Shown: positions 1-8,294, counted from the first letter of the stretch. The stretch is DNA of 25,329 nucleotides from an uncultured Eubacteriales bacterium (GCA_900546295.1 URCK01000017.1:1-25329), one strand, 5' to 3'. Notes: generated by a model not told the origin, from the letters alone. Numbers and translations: made by a program.

Positions 1-117
1 TTTTTGACTTCGTACCGTGTTCCCTGCCTTTGAAAACATTGATTTTACTGACTTTCTTATGTTTTCTTATTAGGAGGCGAGGGATGCAGCGCTCTTTTCG
101 TTGTTTTGTGCTTCGCC

Positions 118-2205
118 TTACTTCTCAATCAGATTGAGCTGATAGATGATCTTGGCGATCTGCGCGCGGGTCAGGGATGCGGCAGGCTCAAAGGTGGTCT
201 CGGTCATGCCGTTGATGACCTCCGCATCGACGAGCGCCATAACGTAACCGTCGGCGCAGTCGGTGAACTTGCTCTCGGTCTTGGACTCGGCAAGCTTGTT
301 GAGCTTAGCAGCGATCTGGCAGAACTCAAGGCGGGAGATATCCTTCGCGCCGTCGAGGTCGGCGGCAACGAGGCCCAGCTCAGCAGCCTTGGCGATGGTG
401 TTCTTGCTCCAGTCGGCGCCGGTGGCGTCCTCGGTCTTGAGATCGCCGTGGCTGACAAGCAGGAGCTTGAGCGCAGCCGCCCAGGACAGCTTCGCGTCGG
501 GCGTGTAGGTGGTGGCGGAGGTGCCGTTGATGACGCCGCTCTCATAGAGATGGATCATCGGGTCAAAGTACCACGCCGTGGTCTTGACGTCCTTGAAGGG
601 ATTATAGATGGTGATACGGCCCTGGGGTGCGGCATACTGCTTGCCGATCACGCCCTTGAGCTCCTTGGAGACATACTCCATCACAGCCTCGTCCAGAGGG
701 ATACCGGTGTCGAACTGCGCGGTAGAGGCAGCGAAGGCATAGTAGGTGTCACCGCCGCCGGCAACAAAGTTATTGGTGACGACCGCATAGGTATCGTCCG
801 CCTTGAAGGCCTTGCCGTTGATGCTGTCGATCACCACGCGGTTGATGCTCTTGGGACCATAGTAGGTGGAGCCGGGATAGGTAGCGTCGTTCTTGTCATA
901 CGCCTTGCCGGTGTGCAGGGTGAAGTTGATGCCGGCAACCTGCGGGAAACCGCCGACGGGCAGGCTGTAGGTGGAAGCCTCGAGCGCTTCGAGCAGCTCT
1001 GCGCCGGTAACATAGATGACAGCGACCGTGTTGCCGAACGGCAGAACGGTGTTGATGTCCTTCTTGGTGACGTCGCCCGGCTTGATGGCAGCGCGGATGC
1101 CGCCGCCGTTGGTGATGGCAACCACATGGTCGGCATCGACGGTCAGGCCTTCCTTATTCTGCATGACCTTCCAGATCATTGCATCGGTGATGAGATCGCC
1201 GTTGTTGGTCTCGCTGTCGCGGTTGCCGTTGGGGGCCTTCGCGCCGTTGAGCGTAACCTCGCTCTTGGCAAACACAACGCCGTATTCCGCGTTCACGCGG
1301 TCAACGATCGTCTTTGCCGCAGCGGAAACGGCCGCGTCCTTGGCGGTGTCTTCCTTGATCTCGAAGAGGGAGTTGCTCTCGATCTTCTTGCTCGCATTGT
1401 CGATGACGATCACGCCGATGTTCTTGAACGCGGTGCCGGTGGACTGGATGGGCTCGCCCTTCTCGCCCTTGGTCATCACGGTATGGGAGTGGCCGTCGAT
1501 GATGAAGTCGATACCCTTGACGGCGGCATAGAGATCGGTGGAGCGGTAGGGAGCAGACTCGGCGTCAACGCCCAGATGCGCAAGGCAGATGACAACGTCC
1601 GCATCCTTGAGGGCCGCGACCTGATCGGCGGCAGCCTTGGTGAAGGCGTCATCGGTCGCAAAGGTCAGGCCCTTGATGAGCGCGGGGTTGGCCTTGGTCT
1701 GGGTCTCGGGGGTCTCCATGCCGAAGAAGCCGATCTTCACGCCGGACTTGGTGGTGCAGGTGTAGTTCGCGTCGAAGATGGGGGTGCCATCCTCATTGAA
1801 GACGTCCGCGCAGACGACCTTGAACTTGGCCTTGCTCATGTTTTCCTTGAGCTGGGCGTAGCCGTAGTCGAACTCGTGGTTGCCGAGGGTGACGACATCG
1901 TAGCCGGCGGCGTTCATCATCGTGACCGCATCAGCGCCCTTGGTGGTGCTGACATAGGTCGTGCCCTGGCTGAAGTCGCCGGCGTCGACGAGGATGACCT
2001 CGGCGCCCTTGGCCTCATAGTCGGCCTTGAGCTGTGCGATGTAGGCATAGCCCTCGACCGCGCCGTGCACGTCATTCGTATGCAGAATGACGGTCTTGCC
2101 CGCCATCTCGGCTTTCGCTTCAACGGCGTTGTCCGCTGCAAGGCCGGTCACAGTCAGGCTGAAGACCATTGCCATTGCGAGCAGGACGGATAGGAACTTG
2201 CGCAT
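118..2205 (-). CDS. SLH-anchored 5'-nucleotidase / 2',3'-cyclic phosphodiesterase (UshA/YfkN family)
   Basis: A 695-residue exported metallophosphatase expected to hydrolyse extracellular nucleotides to nucleosides and phosphate. Residues 1-24 are a signal peptide (MRK, hydrophobic core, ending near GLAAD). The calcineurin-like phosphatase domain shows HTNDVHG (42-48), GNHEFD (108-113) and GHSHT. The 5'-nucleotidase C-terminal domain follows (NGGGIRA, LPFGNTV). The last ~170 residues contain about three degenerate SLH modules (FKDV, INGTSATTY, LTRAQIAKII), which suggests binding to the Gram-positive cell wall. I chose the ATG at 2205 because AGGAGG lies 8 bases upstream; the ATG at 2229 would make the ribosome binding site itself coding (MKKEEENT). 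It is divergent from the hyuA-like gene, and supplying nucleosides to the BMP importer downstream is an inference. The family is certain, the exact substrate is not. Confidence 0.93.
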   Translation of the reverse strand: MRKFLSVLLAMAMVFSLTVTGLAADNAVEAKAEMAGKTVILHTNDVHGAVEGYAYIAQLKADYEAKGAEVILVDAGDFSQGTTYVSTTKGADAVTMMNAAGYDVVTLGNHEFDYGYAQLKENMSKAKFKVVCADVFNEDGTPIFDANYTCTTKSGVKIGFFGMETPETQTKANPALIKGLTFATDDAFTKAAADQVAALKDADVVICLAHLGVDAESAPYRSTDLYAAVKGIDFIIDGHSHTVMTKGEKGEPIQSTGTAFKNIGVIVIDNASKKIESNSLFEIKEDTAKDAAVSAAAKTIVDRVNAEYGVVFAKSEVTLNGAKAPNGNRDSETNNGDLITDAMIWKVMQNKEGLTVDADHVVAITNGGGIRAAIKPGDVTKKDINTVLPFGNTVAVIYVTGAELLEALEASTYSLPVGGFPQVAGINFTLHTGKAYDKNDATYPGSTYYGPKSINRVVIDSINGKAFKADDTYAVVTNNFVAGGGDTYYAFAASTAQFDTGIPLDEAVMEYVSKELKGVIGKQYAAPQGRITIYNPFKDVKTTAWYFDPMIHLYESGVINGTSATTYTPDAKLSWAAALKLLLVSHGDLKTEDATGADWSKNTIAKAAELGLVAADLDGAKDISRLEFCQIAAKLNKLAESKTESKFTDCADGYVMALVDAEVINGMTETTFEPAASLTRAQIAKIIYQLNLIEK

Positions 2206-2305
2206 AGTGTTTTCCTCCTCTTTTTTCATTCCGCTTATCTTTGAGCGCTCTTTGCGGCGCGCCGCTTCTTTTCACATCTCTCAGTTGGTCTGCGCGCCAA
2301 AAGTT

Positions 2306-2328
2306 CGCTTTTTGTACAAATAAAAGCG
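2306..2328. promoter_or_regulatory. Inverted repeat in the divergent promoter region (operator candidate)
   Basis: CGCTTTT (2306-2312) and AAAAGCG (2322-2328) are perfect inverted arms enclosing a second small palindrome, TTTGTACAAA (2311-2320). It sits just upstream of the plus-strand -10 and just downstream of the predicted start of the minus transcript, a position where a bound protein could affect both genes. No known operator consensus was recognised. Confidence 0.35.
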
Positions 2329-2336
2329 GAATGTGG

Positions 2337-2342
2337 TATGAT
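2337..2342 (+). promoter_or_regulatory. Extended -10 element facing the hyuA-like gene
   Basis: TATGAT preceded by TGG forms an extended -10 element on the plus strand. No good -35 is present (TTGTAC sits 19 bases upstream). It lies 3 bases from the -10 of the divergent promoter, so the two would compete or be co-regulated. A second weak candidate, TGC plus TATGCT, is at 2458-2466. Confidence 0.4.
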
Positions 2343-2345
2343 TTT

Positions 2346-2374
2346 ATTGTATCGTATGTCTGCCACTTTCTCAA
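2346..2374 (-). promoter_or_regulatory. Promoter for the SLH nucleotidase gene
   Basis: On the minus strand TTGAGA (2374-2369) and TACAAT (2351-2346) are separated by 17 bases, close to the sigma-A consensus. The predicted transcript starts near 2339, leaving a leader of about 130 bases before the ATG at 2205. The leader contains a GCGGCGCGCCGC palindrome near 2253-2264. Confidence 0.6.
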
Positions 2375-2516
2375 TACGGCATTGTTCCGAATTTGCGGCA
2401 AAAATCTTGGCGCTTCTCACATTTTTTCCAAACTCTATGGAAATTGGGTAAAAAGTATGCTATGCTTTTGTCAATTTGGTACGGAATTTTTTCTTTCAGA
2501 TAAGGAGGCTTCTTCC

Positions 2517-3899
2517 ATGAAAACTCTGCTTCGAGGCGGCTTTGTCGTCAGCGGCCGCGGCTGCCGCCGCGCCGATGTGCTCATCGACGGCGAGAAGGTC
2601 GAACGCGTCGGCCACATCCCGCCCGCGCTTGCCGCGCAGAGCAAGATCGTCGACGTAACGGGCGCAATGCTCTTCCCCGGCTTTATCGACGCCCACACCC
2701 ACTTTGACCTCGACGTATGCGGCACGACGACGGCCGACGACTTTGAAAGCGGCAGCAAAAGCGCCGTCCGCGGCGGCACGACGACGGTCATCGACTTCGC
2801 CTGCCCCAATAAAGGAGAATCCCTTGCCTATGGGCTTGATCTCTGGCACAAAAAGGCCGACGGCAAGTGCTACTGCGACTATGGCTTCCACATGACCATC
2901 GACGACTGGAACGAGAGCATCGAATCCGAGCTCGACGCGATGATCGAGGCCGGTATCACCTCTTTTAAGATGTATCTCACCTATCCCGCCATGATGATCG
3001 GTGACGGCGCGGTGTATCGCGCGCTCAAGGCGCTGAAAAGCCGCGGCGGCATCGCGGGCGTGCACTGCGAGAACGCAGGCGTGATCGATGCGCGCATCGC
3101 AGAACTCAAGGCGAGCGGTCTTGGCGCGGATGTGGTGTCACATCCCGTCTCGCGCCCCGATTACCTCGAGGCCGAGGCCGTCTCCCGCCTGCTTCGCATC
3201 GCGCAGGCGGCGGATGCGCCTGTCATCATCGTGCATACGACAAATAAGGCGTCGCTCGCGGAGATCGCCGCGGCGCGCCGCCGCGGGCAGACCGTGTATG
3301 TCGAGACCTGCCCGCAATACCTGGCGCTCGACGACGGCGTTTACTACGATCCCGACTTTTCCTCCGCCGCGCGCTACGTCTGCGCGCCGCCCATCCGCTC
3401 GCAGGAGGATTGCGAGGCGCTGTGGAAGGCGCTGCGCCGGGGCGAGGTGCAGACCATAGCGACCGACCACTGCTCCTTTACGCTTGAGCAGAAGGACATG
3501 GGGCGCGAGGACTTTACGAAGATCCCCGGCGGTCTTCCGGGCGTTGAAACGCGCGGCGAGGTCGTCTGCACCATTGCAGAAAACGAGAATAAGCTCTCGC
3601 TCGCCGGCGTCTGCCGCGCGCTGAGCGAGAATCCCGCAAAGCTCTACGGACTCTTCCCCCGCAAGGGCGTGATCGCCCCGGGGAGCGACGCCGATATCGT
3701 CGTTTACGACCCCGGCGCGAGCCATGTGCTGCGCGGGACGGAGCTTCTCTCCAAGGCGGGCTACACGCCGTTTGAAGGCTTCCGCACAAACGGCGGTGTA
3801 TCGAAGGTCTACCTGCGCGGCGAATTGCAGGTGGACGGCAGAAAGGTCGTCGGCGGCAAGCGCGGCGAATATCTGAAGCGCGGCAAATGCGCACTGTGA
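2517..3899 (+). CDS. hyuA: Dihydropyrimidinase / hydantoinase-family cyclic amidohydrolase (HyuA/YgeZ-like)
   Basis: A 460-residue cytoplasmic zinc amidohydrolase that opens cyclic amide (ureide or hydantoin-like) rings. The binuclear metal ligands are all visible: H60 and H62 (AHTHFD), the lysine that is carbamylated in this family (K151, SFKMYLTYP), H183 (VHCEN), H240 (VHTT) and D317 (ATDHCSF). Length equals that of typical D-hydantoinases. The start at 2517 follows TAAGGAGG at 8 bases spacing and gives the usual N-terminus, so longer upstream frames are rejected. It heads a plus-strand run with two membrane-protein genes. In the E. coli yge cluster the equivalent ygeZ/hyuA accompanies ygeW, ygeY and yqeA, all represented here. 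The actual substrate, perhaps an intermediate of purine ring breakdown, is inferred. Confidence 0.93.
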   Translation: MKTLLRGGFVVSGRGCRRADVLIDGEKVERVGHIPPALAAQSKIVDVTGAMLFPGFIDAHTHFDLDVCGTTTADDFESGSKSAVRGGTTTVIDFACPNKGESLAYGLDLWHKKADGKCYCDYGFHMTIDDWNESIESELDAMIEAGITSFKMYLTYPAMMIGDGAVYRALKALKSRGGIAGVHCENAGVIDARIAELKASGLGADVVSHPVSRPDYLEAEAVSRLLRIAQAADAPVIIVHTTNKASLAEIAAARRRGQTVYVETCPQYLALDDGVYYDPDFSSAARYVCAPPIRSQEDCEALWKALRRGEVQTIATDHCSFTLEQKDMGREDFTKIPGGLPGVETRGEVVCTIAENENKLSLAGVCRALSENPAKLYGLFPRKGVIAPGSDADIVVYDPGASHVLRGTELLSKAGYTPFEGFRTNGGVSKVYLRGELQVDGRKVVGGKRGEYLKRGKCAL

Positions 3900-3910
3900 G
3901 GTAAGCATCC

Positions 3911-4399
3911 ATGGATTTGAAACAAATGTTATTGGCGCAGTTTCCTGCGTTTTTCCTGCTGAGTATCCTGTTTTTGATCGCACATCTGCGCGTGCGCAAG
4001 CGCAGCGCCGTCAAGTCGGTGCTGTGGGTGCTGCTCTTCGGCGCGGCGCTCGCCGTCTCCATCCTCTTCTGCTTCCTCGGAATGCAGGCAAAGTACTGGA
4101 CGGTGAAAACGCTCTTCCATCTCAAATTCTGGAGCTGGTTCGGCATCTTCCTCGTGGTGCTCATTTTCGCGCTGCGTCTCGTTTTCAAGCTGCAAAACAA
4201 GCACAATCGCCGCGTGATGGAAAAAGAGCGCATGAAGGCGGAAAAGGAGCGCGAGCAGGCCGTTGCACAGGCGCGCGAGGAGGGCCGCGCCGAGGCGCTC
4301 TCCAGCACGGAGGACGCGCAGGCCGCTCCCGCGCCCGAGTCTGCCGCTGACGCTGCGCAGGATGCGCCGCTCGGCGAGGACGCGGAAAAGGAGGGCTAA
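3911..4399 (+). CDS. Small membrane protein with cytoplasmic coiled-coil tail, unknown function
   Basis: A 162-residue protein with no family I recognise. It has three hydrophobic segments at about residues 9-26, 36-57 and 73-93, then a highly charged helical stretch (about 95-130, rich in K/E/R/Q, likely coiled coil) and a low-complexity Ala/Glu/Pro tail. The start is 11 bases after the hyuA-like stop, and its own stop is 2 bases before the acyltransferase ATG, so it belongs to this three-gene run. A scaffold or accessory role for the acyltransferase is possible but not shown. Confidence 0.75.
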   Translation: MDLKQMLLAQFPAFFLLSILFLIAHLRVRKRSAVKSVLWVLLFGAALAVSILFCFLGMQAKYWTVKTLFHLKFWSWFGIFLVVLIFALRLVFKLQNKHNRRVMEKERMKAEKEREQAVAQAREEGRAEALSSTEDAQAAPAPESAADAAQDAPLGEDAEKEG

Positions 4400-4401
4400 G
4401 T

Positions 4402-5460
4402 ATGCCGGAGCATTCTCCCACGCCACGGCGCGTGATCTATTTCGACGTTCTCCGCGTCGCTGCGATCTTTGCCGTTGTCGCCGTGCACCTTTCCGCAATG
4501 CACTGGGCGGATGTCGACGTCAATTCGCGCGCGTGGTTCGCTTTCAATCTCTACTGCACTGCGGGTAAATGGTCAGTCCCCATCTTCGTGATGATTAGCG
4601 GCGCGCTGTTTCTCGGGCGCGATGTCAGCATCTCCGCCATCCTCAAAAAGAACGTCGCACGCATTGCCACGGTTTTTCTCTTCTGGTCGGGCTGCTATGC
4701 GCTCGTCTACCTTGTCTTTCGTCACGCGCCGCTTTCGGTCGTGCTTTCGCAGTTCATCACGGGGCACTATCACCTCTGGTTCCTCTACATGATCGTGGGG
4801 CTGTATCTGCTCATCCCGCTGCTGCGGCCCATCGTGCAAAACGAAACGCTCATGCGCTACTTTCTGCTGCTCGCCTTTATCTTCACCTTTCTTCTGCCCC
4901 AGCTCGCCCTGTTCACCTCCTTCGTTTCGTATCAGGCGAGCACGGTCATCCGCACCGTCATCATGTACTCCTACTGTTTTTTCCCGCTCGGTCTCACCAT
5001 TTATTTTGTCGGCGGGTACTATCTCAGCAAACGGACGTTCAGCCGCAGGGAGGAGATCGTTCTCTATTGCGTCGGCGTTGCCGGTCTTTTGGCCTCCGTG
5101 TTCGCCCCCGTCGCGCTCTCAAGGGCACAGGGCGCGCCGAGCGATCTCTTTTACACCTACAATTCGCTCAATGTTCTCTGCACGAGCGTGCCGATCTTCG
5201 TTTTTGCCAAGCAGCATCTGAATTTTCCGCACATGGGCGAGCGGGCGTACACCCTTCTCCGCAAGCTGTCGAAATACAGCTTCGGCGTTTACCTCGTCCA
5301 TCCCATGGTCATCGAGCTATTGCAGCATTTCGGTATCGACACCTTCGTCTGCAACGCCTTTTTCTCCGTGCCGCTGCTCGCGGTCTTCGTGTTCGCGGTC
5401 TCCACGGCGATCTCGGCGCTGCTCAACACCATCCCCTTTGTCAAAGATCATCTTGTATAA
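4402..5460 (+). CDS. Acyltransferase 3 family membrane protein (OatA/OafA type)
   Basis: A 352-residue multi-pass membrane protein that would transfer an acyl, often acetyl, group to a carbohydrate or wall polymer. The N-terminus shows the family signature RVIYFDVLRVAAIFAVV followed by VHL, whose His is the conserved catalytic candidate. About ten hydrophobic helices follow, and a late helix carries the YSFGVYLVHP motif typical of the family. The ribosome binding site AGGAGG lies inside the end of the preceding gene, with only 2 bases between them, implying coupled translation. A strong terminator follows directly. There is no obvious link to purine catabolism; it may simply share transcription. 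The acceptor cannot be deduced. Confidence 0.88.
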   Translation: MPEHSPTPRRVIYFDVLRVAAIFAVVAVHLSAMHWADVDVNSRAWFAFNLYCTAGKWSVPIFVMISGALFLGRDVSISAILKKNVARIATVFLFWSGCYALVYLVFRHAPLSVVLSQFITGHYHLWFLYMIVGLYLLIPLLRPIVQNETLMRYFLLLAFIFTFLLPQLALFTSFVSYQASTVIRTVIMYSYCFFPLGLTIYFVGGYYLSKRTFSRREEIVLYCVGVAGLLASVFAPVALSRAQGAPSDLFYTYNSLNVLCTSVPIFVFAKQHLNFPHMGERAYTLLRKLSKYSFGVYLVHPMVIELLQHFGIDTFVCNAFFSVPLLAVFVFAVSTAISALLNTIPFVKDHLV

Positions 5461-5461
5461 G

Positions 5462-5501
5462 AAAAAAGGCCTGCGAACCGATCGGTTCGCAGGCCTTTTT
5501 T
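5462..5501. terminator. Bidirectional intrinsic terminator between convergent genes
   Basis: A perfect 18-bp stem (5462-5479 with 5484-5501) with GATC at the centre, A-run on one side and T-run on the other. It separates the plus-strand acyltransferase from the minus-strand threonine synthase-like gene and serves both. Confidence 0.95.
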
Positions 5502-5505
5502 CTTT

Positions 5506-6750
5506 TTACCCCTCGGTCCTGATGCCGCGTTTGTTAAATTCCTCGACCAGCAGATTTAGATCGTTCGGCAGGCTCATCGGCTCGCCGCAGAACTTGATGG
5601 CGTTCGCCACGTCCTTGAGGCCGTTGCCCGTGACGACCGACACGACCGTGTCGTTTTCGCCGAGGACACCCTGCTCGCAGAGCTTTTTCACACCTGCCGT
5701 GCCGGTGACGCCCGCGGGCTCGCCGAAGACGCCGCAGGTCGTGCCGAGCAGCTTCTGCGCCGCCATGATCTCCTCGTCCGTCACGTTCACCACGATGCCA
5801 TTCGACTCGCGGATCGCCATGAGCGCCTTGTCCGCGTTGCGCGGCACGCCGACGGCGATGGAGTCCGCCAGCGTGTTCTCCTCCATCGGTTCCCATGGCT
5901 TGTCCTCCGCAATGGCGCGGTTGATGGGATGACAGCCCTCCGCCTGCGCGGAAATGAGACGCGGGAGCTTATCGATAAAACCGATGGCGTACAGGTCCTT
6001 GAGGCCCTTCCACACGCCCGCGATGGTGCAGCCGTCGCCGACGGAGATGGCGAGATAATCCGGCATTTTCCAGTCGAGCTGCTCGGCGATCTCGAGCGAG
6101 ACGGTCTTCTTCCCCTCAGAGAGATAGGGGTTGATGGCCGCGTTGCGGTTATACCAGCCCCATTTGTCGATGGCCTTTTTCGAAAGCTCGAAGGTCTCTT
6201 CGTAGTTGCCCTTGACGGAGATGACGTTCGCGCCGAAGGTCATCAGCTGCGCGACCTTGCCCTTGGGCGCGCGCTCGGGGACGAAGATGAAGGTCTTGAG
6301 CCCGGCGGCAGCGGCGTTGCCCGCAAGGGAAGATGCCGCGTTGCCGGTCGACGAGCAGGCGATGATCTTCGCGCCCGCCTCGCCCGCCTTGGCGACGGCC
6401 ATGGCGGAGGCGCGGTCTTTTAAGGATGCGGTCGGGTTCTGCCCGTCGTCCTTGACCCAAAGATTTTTAAGGCCGAGCACCTTTGCAAGGCGCGGCTCTT
6501 CATAGAGCGGGCTCCAGCCCACCCGCAGGGGCGTATCGGGCGTTGTTTCCTCCACGGGCAGCAGCTCGCGGTAGCGCCACATGGTATGCGGGCGGGACTT
6601 GAGCTTTTCCTTCGTCAGATTCTTCCTGATGTAGTCGTAATCGTAGATGATATCGAGGATGCCGCCGCATTCACAGGTCGTGAGATCCGGCGTCGCCTCG
6701 TATTCCCTGCCGCACTTGACGCAGCGCGCGCATTTGACATTTTTGAGCAT
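5506..6750 (-). CDS. thrC: Threonine synthase-like PLP enzyme
   Basis: A 414-residue fold-type II PLP enzyme. The N-terminus carries a small zinc-ribbon-like module (C10-x2-C13, then C26-x-C28), common in bacterial threonine synthases. The PLP lysine is K111 in NPTASLKDRA, with STGNAAS at 134-140 as the substrate/phosphate loop and TGNGLKD near the end. In the classic role it converts O-phosphohomoserine to threonine. The setting is odd for that: no hom or thrB is nearby and it lies behind another PLP enzyme of a purine catabolism locus. It could therefore be a paralogue acting on a diaminopropionate-like intermediate. Its ribosome binding site GGAGG follows a terminator hairpin by only a few bases. 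Family assignment is firm, role is less so. Confidence 0.88.
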   Translation of the reverse strand: MLKNVKCARCVKCGREYEATPDLTTCECGGILDIIYDYDYIRKNLTKEKLKSRPHTMWRYRELLPVEETTPDTPLRVGWSPLYEEPRLAKVLGLKNLWVKDDGQNPTASLKDRASAMAVAKAGEAGAKIIACSSTGNAASSLAGNAAAAGLKTFIFVPERAPKGKVAQLMTFGANVISVKGNYEETFELSKKAIDKWGWYNRNAAINPYLSEGKKTVSLEIAEQLDWKMPDYLAISVGDGCTIAGVWKGLKDLYAIGFIDKLPRLISAQAEGCHPINRAIAEDKPWEPMEENTLADSIAVGVPRNADKALMAIRESNGIVVNVTDEEIMAAQKLLGTTCGVFGEPAGVTGTAGVKKLCEQGVLGENDTVVSVVTGNGLKDVANAIKFCGEPMSLPNDLNLLVEEFNKRGIRTEG

Positions 6751-6768
6751 CGTTTCCTCCTTGCTGTC

Positions 6769-6798
6769 AAAAAGGGGCAGGTCGCCCTGCCCCTTTTT
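6769..6798 (-). terminator. Intrinsic terminator between the 493-residue PLP enzyme and thrC-like gene
   Basis: A perfect 13-bp stem (6769-6781 with 6786-6798, loop of four) flanked by A5/T5, able to act on minus-strand transcription coming from the PLP enzyme. The next ATG (6750) and its ribosome binding site follow within 18 bases, leaving no room for a promoter downstream of the hairpin. Partial read-through or attenuation is likely. Confidence 0.88.
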
Positions 6799-6812
6799 CC
6801 GTTTTTTCGGTC

Positions 6813-8294
6813 TTAGAGCGCCTTCAAAAGGCCGGTGGCCTCGTTGAACTCATTGATGAGCTCGTCGAGCTCCTTCGCCTGCGCGTGGACGGCGTCCCAA
6901 GTTCCCTTGGTGTCGTACCAGAGGGCGTTGAGGTCCTTGACGTCGCGCGCCTGCTGCTCGACCCAGGTGTAGTACTTGAGGTTGTGGATGCGCTTGCGGT
7001 CGTTGTAGGTCAGTTCCATCATGCTGTCGGTCTTGAGGCCGAGCATGTGGAGGTTGTGGTCGAGGCGCGCTTCCTCGGCGTTGTACGCGCCGTGCAGCTC
7101 GTTGAGCTCCTCGATGCGGGACTGGTACATCACGGCGGAGTCGGTCAGCACGGTGCAGAGCACGTCATCCTCGCCCAGCTCATAGTACTTGGCCATCTTG
7201 ATGCAGCAGAGCACGTTTGCAATACCGGAGATGCCGAGCCAGGTAAGCTTTTCGATGAGCTCGTCGGAGAGCTTGAGCTCTTCCTTGAGATACTTCTGCC
7301 CCTCGGGCGTATTGAAAAGGCGCAGCAGGCGCTGGGAATCCTCATCGTCGATGGCGATGGCCATGTCGGTATTCTTCACGTTGTGGATCCAGGGGATGTG
7401 CTTGTCGCCGATGCCCTCGATGCGGTGGCCGCCGAAGCCGTTATTGAGGATGGTGGGGCACTGCAGCGCCTCGCCCACGCCGAGCTTCAAGCCGGGATAG
7501 CGCTCCTTCAGGAGGTCGCCCGCCGACATCGTACCGGCGGAGCCGGAGGTGAAGCACGCGCCGGCGAGCTTCTGTCCGGGCTTCTTCACGGCCTCAAAGA
7601 GATCCGCGAGCGCGCAGCCCGTCACATTATAGTGCCACAGCGGGTTGCCCATCTCTTCAAACTGGTTGAAGATCATCATGCTCGGGTCCTGCTTGAGCTC
7701 CCACGTCTTGTCGAAGATCTCCTTGACGTTCGACTCGCAGCCCGGCGTCGCGATGACCTGACCGGCAATCTTGCTGAGCCACTCGAAGCGCTCCTTGCTC
7801 ATCTCCGCAGGGAGAATGGCGACGGAGTCGACGGCCAAGAGCTTGGAGTTGAACGCGCCGCCGCGGCAGTAGTTGCCCGTGGAGGGCCATACGGCGTGGT
7901 GATAGTCCGCGTCAAACTGGCCGGTCACAAGGCGCGGGGCAAGGCAGCCGAAGGACGCGCCGACCTTGTGGCAGCCCGTGGGGAACCACTTGCCCGCCAT
8001 GGCGAGGATGCGGCACTTGACGCCGGACAGCTCGGGCGGGATCTCGACATAGTTCGGCACCGCCTGGAAAAGGCCGCCGGACTCCTTGGCCTCGTTTTTC
8101 CATGTGATACGGAAGAGATTCAGCGGATTGACATCCCAGAGGCCAACGCCCTTGAGCTTTTCCTGGATCTTTTCAGGGATCGTCTCGGGGTGCTGCATCT
8201 GCGCGATGGTCGGGATGATGACATTGTTTTCCTTGGCCTTCCGAATGTTGTGCGCAAGGCCCGTTTTGTTGATGGTCAGATCGATCTTACCCAT
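6813..8294 (-). CDS. Fold-type II PLP-dependent enzyme of unassigned reaction
   Basis: A 493-residue enzyme of the tryptophan synthase beta/threonine dehydratase superfamily. The probable Schiff-base lysine is K110 in PTGCHKVGAS, resembling the TGSHK motif of TrpB. PSTGN (137-141) fits the asparagine substrate loop, and TSGSAGTMSAGD (249-260) is the glycine-rich PLP phosphate loop. It is about 95 residues longer than E. coli YgeX (diaminopropionate ammonia-lyase) and its lysine region differs, so it is not a simple YgeX. It lies 3 bases downstream of the YheO-type regulator and must be co-transcribed with it. The position in the yge-like locus suggests it takes the YgeX slot, eliminating ammonia from an amino acid intermediate of purine breakdown; this is inference. 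Confidence 0.85.
   Translation of the reverse strand: MGKIDLTINKTGLAHNIRKAKENNVIIPTIAQMQHPETIPEKIQEKLKGVGLWDVNPLNLFRITWKNEAKESGGLFQAVPNYVEIPPELSGVKCRILAMAGKWFPTGCHKVGASFGCLAPRLVTGQFDADYHHAVWPSTGNYCRGGAFNSKLLAVDSVAILPAEMSKERFEWLSKIAGQVIATPGCESNVKEIFDKTWELKQDPSMMIFNQFEEMGNPLWHYNVTGCALADLFEAVKKPGQKLAGACFTSGSAGTMSAGDLLKERYPGLKLGVGEALQCPTILNNGFGGHRIEGIGDKHIPWIHNVKNTDMAIAIDDEDSQRLLRLFNTPEGQKYLKEELKLSDELIEKLTWLGISGIANVLCCIKMAKYYELGEDDVLCTVLTDSAVMYQSRIEELNELHGAYNAEEARLDHNLHMLGLKTDSMMELTYNDRKRIHNLKYYTWVEQQARDVKDLNALWYDTKGTWDAVHAQAKELDELINEFNEATGLLKAL

Larger units (their letters stand above)
2206..2516. other. Divergent intergenic region, 311 bases, no gene
   Basis: This stretch separates the nucleotidase from the hyuA-like gene. 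It holds the two divergent promoters and the inverted repeat listed separately, plus TTTCCA...TGGAAA arms (about 2426-2444). No credible coding sequence or RNA gene is visible. Reading frames that extend the hyuA-like gene upstream lack the family pattern. Confidence 0.6.

Noticed and set aside
84..137. A 17-codon frame starting ATG at 84 behind TAGGAGG
   Set aside because: Good ribosome binding site, but the peptide overlaps the nucleotidase 3' end and has no recognisable character; too short to support.
106..2193. A 695-codon open frame on plus, antisense to the SLH nucleotidase
   Set aside because: It mirrors the nucleotidase almost exactly, has no signal peptide or domain pattern and is rich in Gly/Val/Asp as expected from the complementary frame of GC-biased codons.
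2241..2516. Upstream in-frame extension of the hyuA-like gene
   Set aside because: The extra residues run through the promoters and do not resemble the family; ATG 2517 has an ideal ribosome binding site.
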